A stretch of 37,741 bases of DNA from an uncultured Solobacterium sp. (GTDB taxonomy: Bacteria > Bacillota_I > Bacilli_A > Erysipelotrichales > Erysipelotrichaceae). Positions 1 to 7,796 of this stretch are shown here, piece by piece (position 1 is the first letter of the stretch; each line of letters opens with the position of its first letter). The stretch is from positions 1 to 37,741 of the forward strand of contig URYK01000027.1 of the NCBI GenBank assembly GCA_900552125.1. The letters run 5' to 3'. The notes under the pieces are model-generated. The model did not search any database and had not been told where the DNA came from. It saw only the letters and a program-made list of their open reading frames with translations. Both the position numbers and the translations under genes were made by a program.

Positions 1-349
1 ATGTAGGAGCGATGATTTCTAAAGAAATATATATTAAGCGCAAGAACGTGCGCACTCGGAGGTGGAAGAAATGTGTAATTTAAGCCAAGGAGTATGGGAA
101 GGCGGGATTAAAGAAGGGAAAAAAATTGGTAGAAAAGAAGTTTTTTCTCAAGGTATAACACAAGGAATAACTCAAGGTATAACACAAGGAATAACACAAG
201 GTATTGCTCAAGGTATGCTGGAAGGTACAATCCAACATGTGAAAAGTTTAATGGAAGAACTTCCAAATCTAGATGTTTATAAAGCAATGGATCTATTAAA
301 AGTAGAGGAAGAACTTCGAGAAGAAGTGATAAAGGCATTACAGGAATAA
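1..349 (+). pseudogene. C-terminal remnant of an Rpn-family (PD-(D/E)XK) recombination-promoting nuclease/transposase, frameshifted
   Basis: The open part from about 38 to 349 encodes a MCNLSQGVWEGGIKEGKK-type segment followed by GITQ repeats and a charged helical tail, which is the usual C-terminus of Rpn/YhgA-like proteins. Upstream the reading continues in another frame (position 3 on: VGAMISKEIY, which also fits the family), while the frame of the tail meets stops at 20-22 and 35-37. A one-base deletion near 30-38 would explain this. The nuclease domain lies outside the window. The 95-codon piece from GTG 62 could be translated but has no convincing ribosome site. Family membership rests on the tail pattern; the frameshift is inferred. 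Confidence 0.5.
152..211 (+). repeat. 12-bp tandem repeats encoding Gly-Ile-Thr-Gln
   Basis: Five consecutive 12-base units (two alternating forms, ggtataacacaa and ggaataacacaa, with small changes) encode GITQ GITQ GITQ GITQ GIAQ. Such repeats are common in the linker of Rpn-type proteins and can vary in number by slippage. Confidence 0.85.
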
Positions 350-352
350 TCT

Positions 353-380
353 AAAAGCGGTCTAATGATCGCTTTATTTA
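353..380 (+). terminator. Intrinsic terminator after the Rpn remnant
   Basis: AAAGCGGTC, loop TAAT, then GATCGCTTT form an 8-9 bp stem with one G:T pair. It begins 4 bases after the stop codon and runs into a T-rich stretch. Confidence 0.6.
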
Positions 381-385
381 TTACT

Positions 386-429
386 AATAAAAAAGCTTTG
401 TTAAATGTAAAAATAACAAGCTTTTATTG
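386..429. terminator. Bidirectional terminator between convergent genes
   Basis: The arms AATAAAAAAGCTTTGTTA and TAACAAGCTTTTATT flank a short A-rich loop. Read leftward it ends in a run of T after the stem, so it mainly serves the minus-strand membrane gene at 438-656. Confidence 0.6.
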
Positions 430-437
430 AAATTTTA

Positions 438-656
438 TTAATGATTGTCCTTTTGATCTTTAATAGAAGTATTGATTTCTGATAATTTTTTTATAATCAA
501 ATAGCCTAACAATATATTTATAAGTGTATTTAAAGTAATTGCACCATATATCGAAGATTTTTCATCTATGAACATATAATTCAATACCGGACCGATAAAC
601 AGAATTATCATAACGATAAAAAAACCTATCATTATTGTTAGTAGTTTTTTTTCCAT
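438..656 (-). CDS. Small two-helix membrane protein of unknown function
   Basis: A 72-residue protein not recognised as a known family. Two hydrophobic segments span about residues 6-27 and 37-56 and are joined by a short charged loop (FIDEKSS). The tail is polar (SEINTSIKDQKDNH). The longer ATG at 674 is rejected because the AGGAGG at 666-671 would then be coding. With the start at 656 that motif is an ideal ribosome site 9 bases upstream. It is convergent to the Rpn remnant and shares the terminator region. A toxin-like, immunity or stress small membrane protein is possible, but nothing in the sequence decides this. Confidence 0.6.
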   Translation of the reverse strand: MEKKLLTIMIGFFIVMIILFIGPVLNYMFIDEKSSIYGAITLNTLINILLGYLIIKKLSEINTSIKDQKDNH

Positions 657-944
657 AACAAAATTCCTCCTCATTTAATTTATTATGACATATTTTTTTA
701 CTTGCTTACATAATTATTTTATATTGAATATTTGCTAAATTCAATGTTATTTTGTTAACTCAATAACTAATTTTTAATGCGTTTTTTAAAAGAAGATGAC
801 TTAAGAGGTTTTATATAATAGTAAATATTATTATTGCATCATGATTTTTTTCTTTAACCACCATAAAGATAACGCTTACACTAGAAAATGTAAGAAAAAT
901 AAGATACAATAAATATATATTTAGGGAATAGGAAAGTGATTGAA
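657..944. other. AT-rich divergent intergenic region
   Basis: This very AT-rich stretch separates the minus-strand membrane gene from the pyrophosphatase and must hold both promoters. A possible minus-strand -10 (CATAAT) lies near 682-687 and a possible plus-strand -10 (TACAAT) at 905-910. No convincing -35 was found for either. A small inverted repeat (CTTACA...TGTAAG) lies at about 875-894. Confidence 0.3.
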
Positions 945-2579
945 ATGAAAGATATTGTTCATATAATAGGACATAAAAACCCTGATACAGATTCTATTGT
1001 ATCTGCGATTGCTTATGCTGAGTTGAAAAGAAAACAGGGGGTGAATGCAATTGCCTGTCGTTTGGGAGATTTAAATCCTGAGACGGATTTTGTTTTAAAG
1101 AAGTTTCAGGTACCGGAACCTGTTTATATTGAGAATGCGAAAGTTAAGTTATATGATGTGGCTTATGATGAACCATTGCTTTTGCATAAAGAAGATACAA
1201 TTAAAGAAGCATGGGATATTATGGGGATGAAGCCAACGAGTGCTTTGTTTGTAGTGGATAAGGATCAGAGACTAATCGGTGTTGTATCTTTATCAGATAT
1301 GACGAATATATTGATGAGTGATCGTGGGGAGAAACCGATTTATTTAATGCAGAATACATCATGTGAGAACATTCGTAAAGTATTGAATGGCGAGTTTTTG
1401 TATGAAAGCAAGTATTATCGTACAAATGGAAGAATACATATTTTGTGCAGTAAACAGGCAGATTATAAAGATATAGATTATAAGGATAGCATCGTTGTAG
1501 TGAACGATGATTTGAGGTTACAGAAGCGTGCTTTGAGTGATGGGGCAGGCTGTATGATTTTGGTGGATGTGGATATTGTTTCACAGGGTGTTATTCGTTT
1601 AGCAGAAGAGAATAATTGTACAATTATTAAAACACCTTTGAATATGTTTCAAGTCGCAAGAAGCATGTATCGATGTCCTAGTGTGGAATTGATCATGAAT
1701 CGAAAGATCATTAGTTTTCATCACCATTCTTATATAGATGATGTATATAAGAAAATGTCAAAATCTAGGTATCGTTCTTATCCAGTTGTAAATCAGCAGG
1801 GTGTTGTATTAGGGTCTATTTCACGTTATCATTTATTGAATTATAAAAAGAAGAAATTTATTTTAGTAGACCATAATGAGGTTTCACAGAGTATTGATGA
1901 TATTAAAGAAGCAGAGATTTTAGAAATTGTGGATCATCATCGAATTGGAGATGTGGAAACTTCAACTCCAGTTATTTTTCGTAATGAGATCATAGGCAGT
2001 ACAGTTTCCATTATTGCACGTATATATAAGGAAGCAGGAATTGTTCCTGAGAAGAAGATTGCGGCAATTATGTGCTGTGCTATCATTAGTGATACGATGA
2101 ATTTTAATTCACCAACTACGACTCCAAAAGATATTGAAATTGCAAAAGAGCTGGCACAGATTGCGGAAATTGATTTAGGTGATATTGCGAAAGAAATGTT
2201 TGGTGCAGTCGCAACATTAAAGGGTAGAAGCATGTCAGAAATCTTATACAATGATTTCAAAGAGTATAATATAGATGGCAAGCGTATTGCGATTGGACAG
2301 ATCAATGTTGCGGATGAAAAAGAAATTGTAAAAGTAAAAGATGAGATAAAAGCCTATATGGTAAAGATAAATGAGATCAATTCATTTGATTTACTAATGA
2401 TGTGTTTTACTGCAGCAGACGGAAGTGGCAGTAATCTAATTTTCATTGGACCATTAAGTTATGTTGTAGATGAAGCATTTAAAGATGATGTTTCTGATAA
2501 TTTATATTTTGTGAACGGAGTTATATCGAGAAAGAAGCAGATTATTCCTTCCTTATCAAAGTGTTTACAAAGTGTCTGA
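945..2579 (+). CDS. ppaC: Manganese-dependent inorganic pyrophosphatase, family II, with CBS and DRTGG domains
   Basis: It hydrolyses pyrophosphate to phosphate in the cytoplasm. The N-terminal GHKNPDTDS motif is the DHH-phosphoesterase metal site, and a second DHH-type motif (VDHHRIGD) lies near the middle. Between them sit two CBS domains flanking a DRTGG domain, as in the nucleotide-regulated CBS-PPases (for example Clostridium perfringens), which AMP/ADP inhibit. The C-terminal third is DHHA2. The length of 544 residues fits the regulated class; simple family II enzymes have about 310. ATG 945 is preferred: AGGAAA lies 9 bases upstream and the protein then starts MKDIVHIIGH, as relatives do. 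GTG 936 is the alternative. The Mn riboswitch immediately downstream fits an enzyme that uses Mn2+. Confidence 0.93.
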   Translation: MKDIVHIIGHKNPDTDSIVSAIAYAELKRKQGVNAIACRLGDLNPETDFVLKKFQVPEPVYIENAKVKLYDVAYDEPLLLHKEDTIKEAWDIMGMKPTSALFVVDKDQRLIGVVSLSDMTNILMSDRGEKPIYLMQNTSCENIRKVLNGEFLYESKYYRTNGRIHILCSKQADYKDIDYKDSIVVVNDDLRLQKRALSDGAGCMILVDVDIVSQGVIRLAEENNCTIIKTPLNMFQVARSMYRCPSVELIMNRKIISFHHHSYIDDVYKKMSKSRYRSYPVVNQQGVVLGSISRYHLLNYKKKKFILVDHNEVSQSIDDIKEAEILEIVDHHRIGDVETSTPVIFRNEIIGSTVSIIARIYKEAGIVPEKKIAAIMCCAIISDTMNFNSPTTTPKDIEIAKELAQIAEIDLGDIAKEMFGAVATLKGRSMSEILYNDFKEYNIDGKRIAIGQINVADEKEIVKVKDEIKAYMVKINEINSFDLLMMCFTAADGSGSNLIFIGPLSYVVDEAFKDDVSDNLYFVNGVISRKKQIIPSLSKCLQSV

Positions 2580-2613
2580 TTATTAACTTTGTGTAAATTT
2601 AAAGTAATTTTCA

Positions 2614-2642
2614 TTTACATTTAGTTTGTTTTTTGGTACACT
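2614..2642 (+). promoter_or_regulatory. Promoter of the riboswitch-ATPase transcript
   Basis: TTTACA at 2614-2619, a 17-base spacer and TACACT at 2637-2642. Initiation near 2649 would start the RNA just before the first strand of the riboswitch. Confidence 0.6.
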
Positions 2643-2648
2643 TGTCTC

Positions 2649-2747
2649 ACATAAGGGAGTAGTCAGCACATAATCATGTGTGAAGCTGGTCAACAAACCC
2701 GAAGGAAATACCTTCTGGCCTGCATTCGGTAATTGACGAGACTTATA
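2649..2747 (+). promoter_or_regulatory. yybP-ykoY (Mn2+-sensing) riboswitch aptamer
   Basis: The leader carries the conserved yybP-ykoY elements: ATAAGGGAGTAG at 2651-2662, CTGGTCAACAA around 2686-2696, and TTGACGAGACTTAT at the 3' end. ATAAG (2651-2655) can pair with CTTAT (2742-2746) as P1. Internal hairpins are CAGC-CACAT/ATGTG-GCTG and GAAGG/CCTTC. Members of this family sense Mn2+ and control Mn exporters. The 3' P1 strand is also part of the terminator stem at 2736-2767, so ligand-stabilised P1 should disrupt termination and switch the ATPase on. Confidence 0.85.
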
Positions 2748-2771
2748 GATTTTTTCTATAGTCTCGTTTTT
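2736..2771 (+). terminator. Riboswitch expression-platform terminator
   Basis: ACGAGACTTATAGA (2736-2749) pairs with TCTATAGTCTCGT (2755-2767), with one bulged T, followed by TTTTT. It shares 2742-2746 with the aptamer P1, so the two structures exclude each other. Confidence 0.85.
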
Positions 2772-2826
2772 ATTATGAAAAAATGGCAAGACTATGGAAG
2801 TATGATAGGAAAGATGAGGTAATGTA

Positions 2827-5418
2827 ATGAAACATATGTATGAGAAAGATACAGCACAAGTATTAGAGGAACTTGATGCGAAAGTGGAAGGTTTAAGTAA
2901 AACGGAAGCTTCAGCTCGTTTAGAAAAATATGGAAGAAATGAGCTAGAGGAAGTTAAACCGGAAAGTGCCTTCATGATTTTTTTATCACAGTTTAAAGAT
3001 TTATTGGTTATTATTCTTATTGCGGCTGCGATAATTTCTATGTTAAGTGGGGAAGTAGAAAGTACGATCGTTATTTTAGCTGTAATCACAATGAATGCAA
3101 TTTTAGGTACAGTTCAAAGTGTAAAGGCACAGAAATCTTTAGCTGCCTTGAAACAGCTATCTACACCACATAGCCGTGTCCTTCGTGATGGTAAGGTTAC
3201 AGAAGTGCCTAGTCAGGAATTAACAGTGGGTGATATTTTAATTCTGGAGGCAGGAGATGTCGTAGGTGCTGATGGACGAATCATAGAAAATTATTCTTTA
3301 CAGGTAAATGAGAGTGCTTTAACAGGCGAAGTAGAAAGTGTTCAGAAGCAGAAAGATGTTATTGAGGGAGAATGTGGTCTTGGTGATCAGAAAAACATGG
3401 TATTTTCTAGCGGTCTAGTGACTTATGGACGTGCTAAGGTTGTGGTTACGGCTGTTGGTATGGAGACTGAAATCGGAAAAATTGCGACCTTAATGAATAC
3501 TGCAGAAGAAAGAAAGACTCCATTACAAATTACATTAGATGATTTTAGTAAGAAACTAAGTATTGCGATCATTGCGATTTGTATTGTTGTGTTTGGACTA
3601 AATGTTTGGCGTGGAACACCAATCATGGATGCATTGATGTTTGCGGTGGCTTTAGCTGTTGCGGCTATTCCAGAAGCATTGGCAAGTATTGTTACGATTG
3701 TATTGGCAATGGGTACTAGCCAGATGGCAAAGGAAAATGCTATCATTAAAAATATTAATTCAGTAGAAAGTTTAGGATGTGTATCTGTTATTTGTTCAGA
3801 TAAAACAGGAACATTGACACAGAATAAAATGACTGCTCAGCAGGTATATCGTAATCATGAACTGATTCATGCGAATAACCTGAACGAAGCAACACCTCTT
3901 GATCGTATGCTGATGTTAGGCTTCGCATTATGCTGTGATGCGGTAATCAATGAATCTCAGCGAATCGGGGATCCAACAGAGCTTGCGCTTGTGGATTTAT
4001 TAGAAATCTATAATATTGATGAAGGAAAAACACGAGAAAAATATCCTCGTATTGATGAGAATCCATTTGATTCTGAACGTAAACTGATGTCTACGCTTCA
4101 TAAAATCGATGGTGAATATCGTTTGATGCTGAAGGGTGCATGTGATGAAATTCTTAAAAAAGTTACTCATATTCAGTGTGCAGATGGTATTCGTGAAATT
4201 ACAGATCAGGATCGTGAAGAAATATTAAAAATGAATAATACTTTCGCAGAAAATGGATTACGTGTTTTAGGTTTTGCGACTAAAATTATGCATCGCGATC
4301 ATATTGATATTAATGATGAATGTAACTTAACTTTCTTAGGATTGATTTCTTTAATGGATCCTCCACGTGTAGAAAGCGAAGCAGCTGTTGCGAACTGTAA
4401 GAGAGCTGGAATTATTCCTGTTATGATTACTGGTGACCATAAAGTTACTGCTCGTAGTATTGCGAAATCTATTGGGATTTATGAAGATGGCGATGAATGT
4501 GTAGATGGTACAGAACTAAATGCAATGAGTGAAGATGAATTAATGGAACGCTTAGAACGTATTCGTGTATATGCACGTGTTGCGCCGGAACATAAAATTC
4601 GTATTGTACATGCATGGCAGAAAAAAGGTAAAATTGCCGCAATGACTGGTGATGGTGTTAATGATGCCCCAGCATTAAAACAAGCTGATATTGGTATTGC
4701 GATGGGAATTACCGGTACAGAAGTAAGTAAGGATGCCGCAAGTATGATCTTAACTGATGATAACTTTGCGACAATCGTTAAAGCTGTTGCGACAGGTCGT
4801 AATATTTATGCAAACATTAAAAATGCGATTATTTATCTATTGTCAGGAAACTTATCTGGTATCCTGTGTGTATTAGCGGCTTCTCTATTATCTTTACAGG
4901 TACCATTCTTACCAGTGCATTTATTATTTATTAACTTAGTAACGGATTCACTTCCAGCGATTGCGATTGGTATGGAACGTAGTACAAAAGATATATTGAA
5001 AGAAAAACCAAGAGATCCTAATGACGGTATCTTAACACCACAGACAATGAAACAGTTAGGAATTCAGGGTATTCTGATTGCGATTGTTACTATGGCTGCT
5101 TATTTCATGGGATTAAAAGAAAGCTGGGCAATTGCGACAACAATGGCTTTCTCAACACTATGTTTAGCTCGTTTATTCCATGGATTTAACTGCCGTGCAA
5201 ATCATTCTTTATATCATATTGGATTCTTCTCTAATAAATATTCAATTATGGCATTTATTGTAGGATTTATATTCTTAAATGCAATCCTATTTGTGCCAGC
5301 ATTACATGGTTTGTTCTCAGTAACAACGATTACTATCCAACAGATTCTTACGATCTATGGATTGGCATTTATTCCAACATTCCTGATTCAGGTTTCAAGA
5401 ATGATGAAGCATCGCTAA
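2827..5418 (+). CDS. P-type cation-transporting ATPase (Ca2+/Mn2+ exporter type)
   Basis: This P2-type ATPase of 863 residues exports a divalent cation at the cost of ATP. It has an N-terminal cation-ATPase domain, an actuator loop with TGEV (usually TGES), and TM4 with PEAL. The phosphorylation motif SDKTGTLT has the acceptor Asp at residue 325. The hinge motif TGDGVNDAP and a C-terminal block of helices with NLVTDSLPA (TM6 ligand N and D) follow. The overall pattern matches SERCA/PMR1-like Ca2+ ATPases such as L. lactis YoaB and streptococcal MgtA/CaxP. Control by the upstream Mn2+ riboswitch points to manganese export, possibly also calcium. The start is supported by GAGG about 8 bases upstream. 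A terminator overlaps the stop codon. Confidence 0.93.
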   Translation: MKHMYEKDTAQVLEELDAKVEGLSKTEASARLEKYGRNELEEVKPESAFMIFLSQFKDLLVIILIAAAIISMLSGEVESTIVILAVITMNAILGTVQSVKAQKSLAALKQLSTPHSRVLRDGKVTEVPSQELTVGDILILEAGDVVGADGRIIENYSLQVNESALTGEVESVQKQKDVIEGECGLGDQKNMVFSSGLVTYGRAKVVVTAVGMETEIGKIATLMNTAEERKTPLQITLDDFSKKLSIAIIAICIVVFGLNVWRGTPIMDALMFAVALAVAAIPEALASIVTIVLAMGTSQMAKENAIIKNINSVESLGCVSVICSDKTGTLTQNKMTAQQVYRNHELIHANNLNEATPLDRMLMLGFALCCDAVINESQRIGDPTELALVDLLEIYNIDEGKTREKYPRIDENPFDSERKLMSTLHKIDGEYRLMLKGACDEILKKVTHIQCADGIREITDQDREEILKMNNTFAENGLRVLGFATKIMHRDHIDINDECNLTFLGLISLMDPPRVESEAAVANCKRAGIIPVMITGDHKVTARSIAKSIGIYEDGDECVDGTELNAMSEDELMERLERIRVYARVAPEHKIRIVHAWQKKGKIAAMTGDGVNDAPALKQADIGIAMGITGTEVSKDAASMILTDDNFATIVKAVATGRNIYANIKNAIIYLLSGNLSGILCVLAASLLSLQVPFLPVHLLFINLVTDSLPAIAIGMERSTKDILKEKPRDPNDGILTPQTMKQLGIQGILIAIVTMAAYFMGLKESWAIATTMAFSTLCLARLFHGFNCRANHSLYHIGFFSNKYSIMAFIVGFIFLNAILFVPALHGLFSVTTITIQQILTIYGLAFIPTFLIQVSRMMKHR

Positions 5419-5445
5419 AAGACCTTAACACAAGGTCTTTTTTTC
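5417..5445 (+). terminator. Intrinsic terminator after the P-type ATPase
   Basis: AAAGACCTT, loop AACAC, AAGGTCTTT, followed by a T run. It overlaps the stop codon. Confidence 0.9.
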
Positions 5446-5454
5446 TTAGGTCTA

Positions 5455-5482
5455 TTTACAAATTTATTTTTATGTTTATAAT
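5455..5482 (+). promoter_or_regulatory. Promoter of the FUSC-HAD gene
   Basis: TTTACA at 5455-5460, a 16-base spacer and a consensus TATAAT at 5477-5482. It lies 20 bases upstream of the start codon and just after the terminator. Confidence 0.65.
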
Positions 5483-5502
5483 AAAAACACTGGAGGAGAT
5501 AT

Positions 5503-6816
5503 ATGATGCCTAGAATAGGAAAACGAATATTGAAATCAGCATTTGCGGTATTTTTATGTTTTATAATCAATATGCTTCGTAATCAGGCAGGTGTAGTTTT
5601 TTATTCCTGTATAGCATCAGTGTTGTGTATTCAGCAGGATGTACAGCATACTAAAAAAGTTGGTTTGAATCGTGTTGTTGGGACATTTATAGGTGGGTTA
5701 TTTGGTATGTTGTTTTTAGTTATTAAAGATCATGTACCTATTCAAGGAGATTTCTTTCTTTATTGTATAATTTCTATAATGATCATTCCTATTATTTATG
5801 TAACGGTAGTCTTTAAGAAAACAAGTGCTTCTTATATTTCCTGTGTTGTGTTTATGAGTATAGCGATTACACATAGGATGGATAGTAATCCATTCTTATT
5901 TGCATGGAATCGTATGTTAGATACATTAATTGGAATTGGTGTTGCTTATGTAGTGAATAAGATACATTTACCTCATCATAAGCGAAAAGATACATTATAT
6001 GTCACAACATTAGACCATATGCTTTTACAGGATAATGAAACGTTATCAGGTTATACGAAAATTAAGCTGAAAGAATTATTAGAAGATGACTGTGCTATTA
6101 CACTGGCAACATCTCGAACACCATCTTCTCTACTGCCTATTCTTAAAGATATAAAGCTTTCTTTACCATTGATTGTTATGAATGGGGCAGCTTTATATGA
6201 CTGTAAATCACAGACATATTCTCATTGCCATTTTATGAAAAAGGAATGTGTTGAAGCTTTGACAGTGTTAGCCAATAAGTATAACTTCACTTTATTTCAG
6301 AACTCTATTCATTATCATGTCTTACACACTTACTATCATGATTTTCAATCCGATATAGAGGAAGCATATTACCATGCTATGCGTAAAATGCCTTATCATA
6401 GCTATGTTTATGAGAAAAATATTAATATTCATGATTGTCTTTATGTAACGATAGTAGGAAGTGAAGAACAGATAAGTGTATGGTCGTCTATGATTCAAAA
6501 ACAACCTTGGGCTAATGGTATCGTTATGTATTTTCGAACATTTCAGGATAACCTGATTATGGAAATATATAGTAAATCAGTTAGTAAGAAGGATGGTGTT
6601 TTAGCTATACAGAAAGAGTGTAATTATTCTCGTCTATGTGCTTTTGCTTATCATAAACAGGATGTGGAATTGTTGGAGATGGCAGATAGGGCATATACTT
6701 CTTCAAGTGCTGTTAAGGAAGTAATTGATATTGCGGAAATAATAGATCATGTTGAAAAAGATGGGGTAATAAAAAGAATATTAAAAGATTATCACTTTTA
6801 TGTAAAAAAACGATAA
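5503..6816 (+). CDS. FUSC-like membrane protein fused to a degenerate Cof-type HAD domain
   Basis: Residues 1 to about 160 form a membrane domain of the FUSC/aromatic acid exporter type: several hydrophobic helices, an RVVGTFIGG motif and an ending in NRMLDTLIGIGVAYVVN. From residue 163 on the chain aligns with Cof/SupH-type HAD phosphatases: LYVTTLDHMLL for the usual LIASDLDGTLL, LATSRTP for ATGRP, VMNGAALYD, and a C-terminal DGVIKRIL for DGVAKAL. The nucleophile Asp is Thr169, while the acid/base Asp171 remains. The GDGxND loop reads AYHKQD. The HAD part is therefore probably not a phosphatase and may bind a ligand. It is a single gene with its own promoter and terminator. GGAGGAG precedes the start. 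Confidence 0.75.
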   Translation: MMPRIGKRILKSAFAVFLCFIINMLRNQAGVVFYSCIASVLCIQQDVQHTKKVGLNRVVGTFIGGLFGMLFLVIKDHVPIQGDFFLYCIISIMIIPIIYVTVVFKKTSASYISCVVFMSIAITHRMDSNPFLFAWNRMLDTLIGIGVAYVVNKIHLPHHKRKDTLYVTTLDHMLLQDNETLSGYTKIKLKELLEDDCAITLATSRTPSSLLPILKDIKLSLPLIVMNGAALYDCKSQTYSHCHFMKKECVEALTVLANKYNFTLFQNSIHYHVLHTYYHDFQSDIEEAYYHAMRKMPYHSYVYEKNINIHDCLYVTIVGSEEQISVWSSMIQKQPWANGIVMYFRTFQDNLIMEIYSKSVSKKDGVLAIQKECNYSRLCAFAYHKQDVELLEMADRAYTSSSAVKEVIDIAEIIDHVEKDGVIKRILKDYHFYVKKR

Positions 6817-6841
6817 ATACTAGATGTTTATCGTTTTTTTT
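6806..6841 (+). terminator. Intrinsic terminator after the FUSC-HAD gene
   Basis: AAACGATAAA (6808-6817) pairs with TTTATCGTTT (6827-6836), followed by T residues. The left arm contains the stop codon. Confidence 0.85.
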
Positions 6842-6887
6842 CATATTTTTAATATATAATAGAATCAACAAGGCAAGGAGGGACTTT

Positions 6888-7796
6888 ATGATTTTAGATA
6901 TTCAAAATTTACATAAAAGCTTTGATGGAAAAGAAGTATTGCATGGTATTTCATTTTCTGTTAAGAGCGGTAAAGCTTTGGGGTTGTTAGGAAGAAATGG
7001 AGCCGGTAAGTCTACTACAATTCGTATTTTGATGGACGTGTTTAAGGCAAATGAAGGAACTATGAAAATAGATGGAAAGATATTTCATCCTAAAGATTAT
7101 AATATAGGTTATTTACCTGAAGAAAGAGGCTTATATCCAAAAAAGAAGGTTTCAGAACAATTGATATTTTTATCTCAATTAAGAGGTTTATCTAATAAAG
7201 AAGCAAAAGATAATGTGAAGAAATGGTTAAAACGATTAGGGATTGAGGAATATGAACATCGAGTTTTAGATACTTTAAGTAAAGGTAATCAGCAGAAAGT
7301 GCAGCTGGCACAGACATTGATGTGTGATCCGGATATCATTATATTAGATGAACCGTTTTCTGGATTAGATCCTGTCAATTCACAGATTCTAAAAGATGTG
7401 ATTGAAGAACAGATTCAGGAAGGTAAACTAGTAATTTTTTCTTCTCATCAGATGAATTATGTTGAGGAGTTTTGTGAAGAAATCGTTATTCTTCATCATG
7501 GGGATATAGTTTTACAGGGAAATCTGAAACAGATTAAAAAGAATTTTGGTAGAAATCGTATTGTTTTACGTGCTACACATAATGATTTGGATCATGTGCT
7601 TAGGGAACAGTGCAAAGATTTATTTCAAATTTATACACAGAAAGATACAGATTATATCTTAGAGCTGCATGCCGGTGTAACAAGACAGCAGGCTTTACAG
7701 AAACTAATGGGTTTAGATGTAGACATAGAAGCATTTTATGTATATGAAGCAAGCTTAACAGATATTTTTGTGGAGAAAGCAGGTGATGAGGCATGA
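6888..7796 (+). CDS. ABC transporter ATP-binding protein, NatA/YhaQ type
   Basis: ATPase subunit of an ABC-2 exporter. Walker A GRNGAGKST lies at residues 35-43, the signature LSKGNQQK at 130-137 and Walker B IILDEP near 151-156, with the switch SSHQM following. The C-terminal 80 residues match the DUF4162-type extension of YhaQ/NatA proteins. The start has a strong AGGAGG. A TATAAT at 6855-6860 may be its -10, without a clear -35. The stop overlaps the start of the permease gene by 4 bases (ATGA), so the two are translationally coupled. NatAB of B. subtilis exports Na+; the substrate here is not shown by the sequence. Confidence 0.9.
   Translation: MILDIQNLHKSFDGKEVLHGISFSVKSGKALGLLGRNGAGKSTTIRILMDVFKANEGTMKIDGKIFHPKDYNIGYLPEERGLYPKKKVSEQLIFLSQLRGLSNKEAKDNVKKWLKRLGIEEYEHRVLDTLSKGNQQKVQLAQTLMCDPDIIILDEPFSGLDPVNSQILKDVIEEQIQEGKLVIFSSHQMNYVEEFCEEIVILHHGDIVLQGNLKQIKKNFGRNRIVLRATHNDLDHVLREQCKDLFQIYTQKDTDYILELHAGVTRQQALQKLMGLDVDIEAFYVYEASLTDIFVEKAGDEA

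Noticed and set aside
12..83. Separate small gene MISKEIYIKRKN... at the window start
   Set aside because: It continues an upstream frame of the Rpn-type gene and turns into Arg/Lys-rich out-of-frame sequence after position 35.
152..211. Short regular repeats as a possible CRISPR array
   Set aside because: The 12-base units are directly adjacent, with no spacers, and encode an in-frame GITQ repeat.
1219..1584. Minus-strand open frame of 121 codons inside the pyrophosphatase gene
   Set aside because: It lies wholly inside a clear conserved gene, has no ribosome site and its composition (Cys, His, Tyr rich) is that of an antisense shadow.
2613..2648. GTCTC (2644-2648) with GAGAC (2738-2742) as the riboswitch P1 stem
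   Set aside because: The promoter -10 at 2637-2642 would start RNA after this strand. ATAAG/CTTAT matches the AAAGG/CCUUU P1 position of known members better.
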